This document shows, in pieces, positions 7,000 to 12,623 of a stretch of 12,623 nt of DNA (the stretch's first letter is position 1; each line of letters starts with the position of its first letter). The DNA comes from JARROD01 sp037384225. Lineage in GTDB: Bacteria; Pseudomonadota; Gammaproteobacteria; Pseudomonadales; Cellvibrionaceae. Where the stretch lies: assembly GCA_037384225.1 (NCBI GenBank), contig JARROD010000077.1, forward strand, positions 1 through 12,623, in the 5' to 3' direction. The notes beneath the pieces are model-generated. The model had not been told where the DNA came from, searched no databases, and saw only the letters and a program-made list of their open reading frames with translations. Position numbers and translations under genes: made by a program.

Positions 7000-7890
7000 T
7001 TACGAAGAGACTGTGAAGTTATTTTTTGTCAGTTCCAAGTATTTACCAAGCTTGTTGTGATGGTACTGGTGCAGGGTGTCATTCAGGAATGCGGGATCCA
7101 GTTTCTGCAGAACCTTGGGTTTGAAAGCGTTGGGTGTAAACGAGCTATCGGTTTTCCCGGCTACGCTCGTATTGAAGTCGCTACCGGGTATATTCAAAAA
7201 CTCAGCAATAGTCAGTGCTGAATCCCGGATATGACGAGTGCTTAAGATCAGTAGTCTGTGTGCCGGGACGCTATTGATGACCTTTAGGTTATGGGCAAGC
7301 CAGTAATTGAGGTAACAGGAAATGGGTAACAGATTATAGCGTCTGAAAACACTTTCTTCCCTGTCGTATTCGTACAGTTCGGGGTTGAAAATGGCTTTTA
7401 TACCGGATTCCCACAGGCTTCCCCGTTGGGTTCGGTTGGCTATAGTGTAGTTTATCCAGGTATCCAGCCAGTTTCCCGGGTTCTGCAGGGGCAGGATAAA
7501 CTTCGCTTTCGGGAACAATTCAAGCAAGTAATCAGCAAAGTAGAAATTGAAACTGTTGCTTTCCAATTCCAGCCAGATGTTGATATCCCTGAGCTGAAAA
7601 AAACGGCGGATATCCCGTTCGCTGATGTTGTCCTGTTTGCAGTCGATAATTAGCTTGTTCAGAAGTTGGGCGGTCGGTTCATGTTCTACACGGTAGCGGG
7701 AGTTTAAAAGATTGGCTATGGTATGGTTGCCCGAGGTCAGCGCGCCTATGCTGAAAGCATGAAATTTTCTCGGCTGAAAACAATGTCTGAATGGGCGTTT
7801 CCAAAGTCCGGATATCATCGAACGTCTGGATACGCCATATACTCTGCTGGTATCTGCTTTAGATTTACTTACACGTAGGCTTCCATCCAT
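7000..7890 (-). CDS. Divergent P-loop sulfotransferase-like protein
   Basis: A 296-residue soluble protein resembling PAPS-dependent sulfotransferases, which move sulfate to carbohydrates or small molecules. A 5'-phosphosulfate-binding loop is suggested by FHAFSIGALTSGNHTIANLL (43-62), in a site usually rich in S/T-G-T-T; HEP (70-72) follows after the next strand. The 3'-phosphate-binding strand-helix is suggested by FPKAKFILPLQNPGNWLDT (126-144), but the usual basic residue (R before D/N-P) is replaced by Gln136. The loop has GNHT in place of GTT. Both changes raise the possibility of a different donor or lost activity. No signal peptide. The ATG start has no clear ribosome site; an in-frame stop lies closely upstream. 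It stands alone, 357 bases from gspB, and directly precedes the MITE-like element. Confidence 0.62.
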   Translation of the reverse strand: MDGSLRVSKSKADTSRVYGVSRRSMISGLWKRPFRHCFQPRKFHAFSIGALTSGNHTIANLLNSRYRVEHEPTAQLLNKLIIDCKQDNISERDIRRFFQLRDINIWLELESNSFNFYFADYLLELFPKAKFILPLQNPGNWLDTWINYTIANRTQRGSLWESGIKAIFNPELYEYDREESVFRRYNLLPISCYLNYWLAHNLKVINSVPAHRLLILSTRHIRDSALTIAEFLNIPGSDFNTSVAGKTDSSFTPNAFKPKVLQKLDPAFLNDTLHQYHHNKLGKYLELTKNNFTVSS

Positions 7891-8247
7891 ACCCTTGGTT
7901 CCGCATTGGCTAGTGTAATGCTCAACCTAATTGAGACACTACATTTGGCTGCGTGGCACAGAGTTGCCACGGTGAAATTAACTATGAGTATAAATACAGG
8001 CTGGATAATTTTGCAGCTGATATTTTGAGGAGGTGTCCGATTTGCACCTGTATACATTATTGTGGGTGCCGGTTTGAGTGTTTGTGTGCCAAATATACCC
8101 TATCTTTGCATAAATTTTCGAGCTCAGGACCTTTTAGAGCGGTATTTTCAGAGGCGCGCACAAATTTTTCTAACCGGAGCATAGCTCACCCTATGTGAGG
8201 GGGTATAGCTTGGCTAAAGGTGGCAATACAGTGGTGGTTTTTATATA
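7891..8247. other. Non-coding gap between gspB and the sulfotransferase-like gene
   Basis: No gene could be supported in 357 bases. Two small hairpins are visible: GTGGCA-cagagt-TGCCAC (7952-7969) close to the sulfotransferase-like start, and CTCAC-cctat-GTGAG (8185-8199) beyond the gspB stop. Neither is followed by a U-tract, so terminator roles are weak. Open frames on either strand here lack ribosome sites and recognisable motifs. Confidence 0.4.
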
Positions 8248-8925
8248 TTAATCTTTATTCCAGCTTTTCATCGCAGAGAGTTTGAATACGGTACCACGGT
8301 ATGTCAGTACTACGCCATCTTTCTGAATTTGTTTGACATAAAGATCTTCAGCGACTCGATAGCCGTCGTAGCGCTTAGCGTCGTTGAGAATCACAAACCC
8401 GGAACCGCCGTTATCCGAATAGACATGTGCAGTGTATTTGATGCTGGGAATAGCTTCGCGCAGGGGCCAGGTGAGTTCAGTGACAAAAGGCGCCGATATT
8501 TCAGCGTTGGCGGAAACTCTATTATCGGGGTTACTTGATGACTGGGGCATGTCGCTCTGCAGCGATGCATTCGCCGGCCAGGAGGTCGTTGGGGAGTGTA
8601 CTGAGTCGGCGCTATTGGTGGGTGCGGTCTGACGTGGACGAGGCGTTTGTTCATGCAATTTTTGTTGCTGTTGCACGACGGTGGCCGCTTTCCCAGGTTG
8701 TGCCCTATCAGTGAAACCTTTCGAAGATGAAGGTGTATCCGTAGATTTAGCCAGGTAATACCCCATACCTGCCGCGATGACAACGGCGGCGAGCAGAGAA
8801 GGGTAAACCCAGTGTACCTGCTTTTCGGGAGTCCTATTGATAGGCACTTCATGAAAGCTGGGGGCACTGTTTTGTTTGCGGCGCTCCTGCTCTGATTTAT
8901 TGAGTGCATCAAGAATGTACGACAT
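8248..8925 (-). CDS. gspB: General secretion pathway protein B (T2SS accessory)
   Basis: Inner-membrane partner of GspA; the GspAB complex helps the type II secretin GspD multimerise in the outer membrane by remodelling or binding peptidoglycan (known from Aeromonas ExeAB). The 225-residue protein starts with the family signature MSYILDALNKSEQERR, has one membrane helix (about 38-58), a proline, serine and glutamine-rich periplasmic linker (60-148) and a C-terminal T2SSB domain (about 150-220) containing YTAHVYSDNGGSGFVILN and VLTYRGTVFKL. AAGGG lies 6 bases before the ATG. It starts 21 bases after the gspA stop, so the two are a bicistronic unit. Core gsp genes C-M are not in the window, as is common for gspAB. 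Confidence 0.93.
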   Translation of the reverse strand: MSYILDALNKSEQERRKQNSAPSFHEVPINRTPEKQVHWVYPSLLAAVVIAAGMGYYLAKSTDTPSSSKGFTDRAQPGKAATVVQQQQKLHEQTPRPRQTAPTNSADSVHSPTTSWPANASLQSDMPQSSSNPDNRVSANAEISAPFVTELTWPLREAIPSIKYTAHVYSDNGGSGFVILNDAKRYDGYRVAEDLYVKQIQKDGVVLTYRGTVFKLSAMKSWNKD

Positions 8926-8946
8926 TGCTAACCCTTATTGTTAGGC

Positions 8947-10593
8947 TCAGTTTTGCGCCAGATACCACATATCAAGAGTTCTATCCACGCCCAGTTTATC
9001 GTTGATTTTCAACAGAGTCTTCAGGCCTACAACACCGTCGTCCTTTAGGTTGTTTTCACGTTGGAATAATTTTACCCGTTCAGACAGGGGTTTATCATAT
9101 TCTTCACCTGACCATATACCAAACCCACCGTCCATTTCTGCGAATTTGATCGCCAGCCACTCCACTATAGGATCTCGATCACCGAAACTTATCGGGTGCT
9201 TGAAGCTTTCCGGCGGATTCCAGAAAAAAGTGAATTCGCCATTCCACATTTCACCCAACTGAACCAGGGGCATTGACTGGTGTTTGCCGTTAAAACTGAG
9301 GTGGGCCACCGCATTGTCGATGCCAACCACAACAGCGTAGGCGGTGTGGTTGGCGGGGGTTGTTAACTTCAGCATGGACGGGCGATTGACTTGTTTAAAT
9401 TCAGTCCAGCTTAATACCGCCATATGCTCGCAGCGCAGGCCGGATTCATCGGCAATTTCACAGGCTTGAGGCGATGACGGTCGGTTGAGCTGCAGTGACT
9501 GCATCAGCTCACTGAGGGCCTGACTTTCGTTGGAAAACAGAACTTCGCTATTCTCTGTTGAGACGGGTGCAGTGTGTTCTGTGAGGCGCGCAATATCGGT
9601 GCCGTTATTTGCCGTTGAGTCGCGGCTGAAAAAGGTGCTTTCCGCCAGTTCTCTGTCGAACAGTGCCGGACCGATATTATTAGACCAATGCCACCAGAGC
9701 AGGCTGATCAGGGTGAGCACAGCGATGCTGGCGGCTACGACCGGCATCAGCATGGATTTGACTTCGGTTTTGTCCGGGTCTTTTCCCAGCACCTCTATGG
9801 CGGCTTGTTTGAGGGTGGCGCGGTCGACAACCGATTTGTCCTGGGCATAGGTGCCCAACAGCATGCGGTCGCAAAGAATATTGATAAGTCTCGGTACACC
9901 GCCACTTATCGAGTACAGGCTTTTGATAATACTCAGTGAAAAGAGCTGCTGGTTGGCTGGAAGTCCGGCAATTCGCAGGCGGTGAGCGATGTAGGCTTCA
10001 GTTTCTGCGAGGTTCAAAGGAATAATGTGGAAGCGGGCGGTGATACGCTGAGCGAGTTGTCGCAGGGAGGGTTTCGCCAGCAGCTTTTGTAGTTCCGGCT
10101 GCCCGACAAAAATGATTTGCAGCAGTTTTTTGGTATTGGTCTCCAGGTTGGTGAGCAAGCGTACGGTTTCCAGCACTTCGTACTGAAGGTGTTGCGCCTC
10201 GTCTATCAGCAGTACGGTATTGCGGCCTTTGGCATGGTTTTCCAGCAGAAAATGGTAGAGCCTTTCGTTGAGGTACTTAAGGCTCCGCTTGTTTTCAAGG
10301 TTAGTGATTCCCAACTCGTCGCACATGGTGGCGAGCAATTCTGTCGCGTCCAGGTATGGATTGAGGATAAATGCGACATCCGTGGTGTCGGGCAGCTGCT
10401 CCAGCAGACGCCGACTGACCGTGGTTTTTCCGGTGCCAACCTCGCCAGTCAGCAACACAAAACCTCCGGCTACATTGATTCCGTAAAGCAGATGTGCCAG
10501 GGCTTCACGGTGCCTTTGGCTCATAAATAGGTAGCGCGGATTGGGTGCGATAGAAAACGGCTGTTCCTTTAATCCGAAATATCGACAGTACAT
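8947..10593 (-). CDS. gspA: General secretion pathway protein A (ExeA-type AAA ATPase with peptidoglycan-binding end)
   Basis: A 548-residue inner-membrane ATPase. The cytoplasmic AAA module begins with the ExeA signature YFGLKEQPFSIAPNPRYLF (5-23), has Walker A GEVGTGKTT (50-58), Walker B TVLLIDE (126-132) and a sensor-2-like GGVPRLIN (231-238). A membrane helix spans about 281-301. The periplasmic part holds an unassigned 100-residue domain (about 365-470; CEIADESGLRCEH to FTFFWNPP) and a PG_binding_1-type repeat at about 500-540 (LSERVKLFQRENNLKDDGVVGLKTL), which fits its role in opening peptidoglycan for the secretin. The start has only a weak GAG upstream. The gene precedes gspB and follows the MshEN-Fn3 gene after 332 bases. 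Confidence 0.94.
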   Translation of the reverse strand: MYCRYFGLKEQPFSIAPNPRYLFMSQRHREALAHLLYGINVAGGFVLLTGEVGTGKTTVSRRLLEQLPDTTDVAFILNPYLDATELLATMCDELGITNLENKRSLKYLNERLYHFLLENHAKGRNTVLLIDEAQHLQYEVLETVRLLTNLETNTKKLLQIIFVGQPELQKLLAKPSLRQLAQRITARFHIIPLNLAETEAYIAHRLRIAGLPANQQLFSLSIIKSLYSISGGVPRLINILCDRMLLGTYAQDKSVVDRATLKQAAIEVLGKDPDKTEVKSMLMPVVAASIAVLTLISLLWWHWSNNIGPALFDRELAESTFFSRDSTANNGTDIARLTEHTAPVSTENSEVLFSNESQALSELMQSLQLNRPSSPQACEIADESGLRCEHMAVLSWTEFKQVNRPSMLKLTTPANHTAYAVVVGIDNAVAHLSFNGKHQSMPLVQLGEMWNGEFTFFWNPPESFKHPISFGDRDPIVEWLAIKFAEMDGGFGIWSGEEYDKPLSERVKLFQRENNLKDDGVVGLKTLLKINDKLGVDRTLDMWYLAQN

Positions 10594-10925
10594 AAGCTCG
10601 AGACCGGTTAATCATTGGGCGGTATCACTAGCTAATATTATGCACAAACCCCATTCGAAAGCCACGGATTTCCTGTTCGCAAGGGCAATTGTCAGCCCTG
10701 GGTTAGCGTGCACAATAGTCAGTGTTTCCCTGGCGCTAAACGCCGAGTAATCTGTGACCGGTGAGTATGCGCGCCAATGCCTATCGCTAGCCGGGTACAG
10801 CGGCGAAGTTGTGAGGGCGCTGATTGCTTCCTGACCTCTGGAGGAGCAGATGTGTGATCAGCGGAAAATAATGTAGAAATTTTCAACCTGCTGGGGGGCT
10901 CCCGGTGCGGGAGCGGGGTCAAGTG
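10594..10925. other. Gap upstream of gspA, with a strong short hairpin
   Basis: No gene is seen in 332 bases. GCTCCCG-GTG-CGGGAGC (10898-10914) forms a perfect 7-bp stem just beyond the stop of the MshEN-Fn3 gene, where a terminator would be expected, but there is no following U-tract. A weaker AGGGC/GCCCT pair lies at 10682-10699. The gspAB promoter is expected here; the leftward CATAAT near 10640 resembles a -10 box, but no -35 could be paired with it. Confidence 0.4.
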
Positions 10926-11786
10926 CTACTCAATAAATTTGTATACAGGTTTAGCAAATTCGCTGAACATACCGTCGGCGTCGAATGCAGCGATCATAAA
11001 TTCATAATTACCCGTTTCCAGATTTTCAATAATATAGTAAGACAGGTTGGGATCATCGACAATTATGGAATAGCTCAAGGGGTCGCCCTGTCTCTGGTAA
11101 ACAATTTCATAGCCGCCAATTTCACTGAGCGAAAGGTTTGATCCGTCCAGACGCAATTCAGGAATCAACCAGCTCAATGCAACGGCATTGTCGAGGATGG
11201 TCGGTTCCTCGACGCCTGTAGAGGTGACATTAGAGGTGCAGTCCGCAGTACCGGTGCCCGTATCGCTGGAGGTGCCGTCCGCAGTACCGGTGCCCGTATC
11301 GCTGGAGGTGCCGTCCGCGGTACCGGTACCCGTATCGTTGAAGGTGCCGTCAAGAGAACCAGTGCTGGTAAGCGTTGTTTCGTTGCTGTCCTGTTCAGTG
11401 AATGATTGCGTTAGAAATCTCCAGCCGGATTTCCACGAGTAGTTAGAGTCAGATGCTTGCCGATAGCTTTTGGAAGATGTACTCGTGCCTGCCGAGGCGG
11501 GCGCTGTAACAGACAATAAAGGTGTAACAAAAGCCAAGGCGAAAGAAACTTTTCTCAGGCGTTTCTGCCAAGTCAGACTGTGCAGCAATTGTTTGCGCTC
11601 TAGATATCCCAAATCAACCAGAATTTCACCCAGCGCGGTGCTGGCCTTGGCTGCTGGAGTCGCTTCGGTGATTAGTCGCCGCCGCCGGCGTTGTTCGGCA
11701 ATAGCTATGTTCAGTTGTTCTGTTGTAATTTCACCGCGTTTTATCAGCAGATCACCGATACGGGTGGATTGAATGTCTATAGGCAT
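10926..11786 (-). CDS. MshEN-like domain, membrane helix, repeat stalk and fibronectin type III domain
   Basis: A 286-residue protein with an unusual domain order. Start ATG 11786 is chosen because GGTGAG lies 4 bases upstream; a TTG six codons earlier has no ribosome site. Residues 9-32 (RIGDLLIKRGEITTEQLNIA...Q) and 52-74 (LGEILVDLGYLERKQLLHSL...Q) fit the two motifs of the MshEN/T2SSE_N domain, which in MshE binds c-di-GMP, here separated by a 19-residue linker starting with five arginines rather than a short spacer. RLRKVSFALAFVTPLLSVTA (76-95) followed by PASA is a single membrane span that looks like an internal signal sequence. Then comes an Asp/Gly/Ser/Thr repeat (about 151-183) and a C-terminal Fn3-like domain (191-286: VALSWLIP, GYEIVYQ, YEFMIAAFDADG). 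Its place just upstream of gspAB suggests a link with secretion. The function is unknown. Confidence 0.72.
   Translation of the reverse strand: MPIDIQSTRIGDLLIKRGEITTEQLNIAIAEQRRRRRLITEATPAAKASTALGEILVDLGYLERKQLLHSLTWQKRLRKVSFALAFVTPLLSVTAPASAGTSTSSKSYRQASDSNYSWKSGWRFLTQSFTEQDSNETTLTSTGSLDGTFNDTGTGTADGTSSDTGTGTADGTSSDTGTGTADCTSNVTSTGVEEPTILDNAVALSWLIPELRLDGSNLSLSEIGGYEIVYQRQGDPLSYSIIVDDPNLSYYIIENLETGNYEFMIAAFDADGMFSEFAKPVYKFIE
11241..11348 (-). repeat. 36-bp coding tandem repeat, three copies
   Basis: Units at 11241-11276 and 11277-11312 are identical; 11313-11348 differs at four bases. Each encodes a 12-residue Asp, Gly, Thr and Ser-rich segment (frame DTGTGTADGTSS) between the membrane helix and the Fn3 domain. 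In-frame length keeps the reading frame on expansion or contraction, so stalk length is likely variable between strains. Confidence 0.9.
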
Positions 11787-12005
11787 ACGACTCACCAAAC
11801 TCAAAATGTAATGGGTATTAAGGGCCTGACGCTGTTAGCCCTGGTGAAAAATCCAGACTCATTACTACTATAGTGAAAATTATCGATTTTATTGTTGGTC
11901 ACAGCCTTTAGTGGCCGCTATTTTTATACATTTTTTGATTTAGGGTCGCGTACGAAATAACTTCAAGAGTTCTTGCGGGTGGTTTGAGGTGGGGGGAATA
12001 AATTA

Positions 12006-12623
12006 TCAGGAATTATTTCTACACCATTTGGCGGGATTTGTGGGTTGCCCACGAAAGCGGATTTCAAAATACAACCCCGCCCGTGCCAGTCCGCCACTGT
12101 TGCCGACATTTGCGATGACCTCCCCGGCTTTTACTCTGTCGCCGGTGGTTTTATAGAGAGCCTGATTGTGGGCGTAAAGGCTCATATAGTTATCGCCGTG
12201 ATCGACAATCATAAGTAGGCCGTGGCCGCGCAGGTAGTCTGCAAAAACGACTTGTCCGCGATGTATAGCGGTAACCTCAGCGCCTTGACTGGCATTGATC
12301 ATCACTCCATTCCATTTCATTTTTCCGGCACTGCGGGAGCTGCCGAAACTGTGGACGATAGCGCCCTTGGTGGGCCATGGAAGTTTGCCGCGCAATTTTG
12401 CAAAGGGCTGGCTGTTATCTTGAGGCTGCCAGCCAGCGGTGACTTCTATGACCTCCTGAAGTAAGTGTTCCAGATGGGCGCGGTCCTGAGCCAGTTGTTT
12501 TAACTGTTGGTCTTTATTATTGATGCTGGCATTCAGGCGAGCCAGGGTTTTCTGGCGCTGTTGTTGTTTGTCGGCAAGCTGAGCGTAGCGTTGCTTAAGG
12601 TATTGATGGTACTGGTTAAGCTG
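12006..12623 (-). CDS. envC: EnvC-like murein hydrolase activator, partial (C-terminal part)
   Basis: The frame is open to the window edge, so the start and signal peptide are missing; 205 residues remain. The first 60 or so (KQRYAQLADKQQQRQKTLAR, then NNKDQQLKQLAQDRAHLEHL) are the end of a coiled coil, and residues from about 80 form a LytM/M23 fold. Metal ligands are replaced: WNGVMI stands where active M23 enzymes have H-x-G-x-D, and GLYFEIR where they have a His-x-His motif. This matches E. coli EnvC, which activates amidases AmiA and AmiB at the divisome instead of cutting murein itself. The TTG at 12395 is not a start. It would normally be followed by ctpA; here the MshEN-Fn3 gene follows after 219 bases. 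Confidence 0.93.
   Translation of the reverse strand, partial: QLNQYHQYLKQRYAQLADKQQQRQKTLARLNASINNKDQQLKQLAQDRAHLEHLLQEVIEVTAGWQPQDNSQPFAKLRGKLPWPTKGAIVHSFGSSRSAGKMKWNGVMINASQGAEVTAIHRGQVVFADYLRGHGLLMIVDHGDNYMSLYAHNQALYKTTGDRVKAGEVIANVGNSGGLARAGLYFEIRFRGQPTNPAKWCRNNS

Noticed and set aside
7869..8057. A 62-codon minus-strand frame with a hydrophobic stretch, overlapping the sulfotransferase-like start
   Set aside because: No ribosome site upstream and composition without a clear domain; the hydrophobic run alone is not enough.
7953..8198. An 81-codon plus-strand frame rich in cysteine
   Set aside because: No ribosome site and no recognisable metal-binding pattern beyond scattered cysteines.
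10898..10914. Strong 7-bp hairpin as a terminator of the MshEN-Fn3 gene
   Set aside because: Right position, but no U-tract follows on the minus strand, so only a hairpin is claimed.
11785..11795. ATACGACTCAC, an 11-base match to the phage T7 promoter core
   Set aside because: The match ends before the essential TATAG part and lies over the start codon of a minus-strand gene; chance resemblance.
12006..12395. A separate 129-residue LytM protein starting at TTG 12395
   Set aside because: The frame stays open to the window edge with a typical EnvC coiled coil upstream, so this is one longer gene.

Overview
The window looks like a chromosomal stretch of a marine-type gammaproteobacterium, probably from the Cellvibrionales (Cellvibrio, Saccharophagus and Teredinibacter relatives). 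This is inferred from the monofunctional hisB in a hisBHAF block, a small DUF6316-like protein, the EnvC/CtpA/YibQ cell-envelope set and GspA/GspB type II secretion accessory genes. No database search was possible, so family names rest on motifs read in the translations.

Left part, plus strand (1-3284): a small STAS-domain protein, a candidate promoter, then hisB-hisH-hisA-hisF, which carry out consecutive middle steps of histidine synthesis. HisF faces a leftward small gene (DUF6316-like) across a hairpin that may terminate both. Everything from 3429 to the right end is on the minus strand.

Middle part (3429-6299): the DUF6316-like gene, a divergent polysaccharide deacetylase (YibQ-like) and a CtpA-type S41 carboxy-terminal protease with an exported PDZ domain. 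Dyad-symmetric sequences lie between the last two.

Right part (6300-12623): the end of an envC-like amidase activator lies at the right edge. In many gammaproteobacteria envC, ctpA and yibQ are direct neighbours. Here about 5.7 kb separates envC from ctpA. That segment holds, in transcription order, (i) a membrane protein joining an MshEN-like (c-di-GMP-binding type) cytoplasmic domain to an Asp/Gly/Ser/Thr repeat stalk and a fibronectin type III domain, (ii) gspA and gspB, whose products help the type II secretin pass peptidoglycan, (iii) a divergent P-loop sulfotransferase-like gene, and (iv) a 202-bp MITE-like element with 26-bp perfect terminal inverted repeats, a 5-bp target duplication and three perfect 19-bp tandem repeats in its centre.

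The most promising undescribed item is the MshEN-membrane-Fn3 protein next to gspAB. It could be an inside-out c-di-GMP sensor or effector linked to secretion or adhesion. The MITE-like element is the clearest purely structural discovery.
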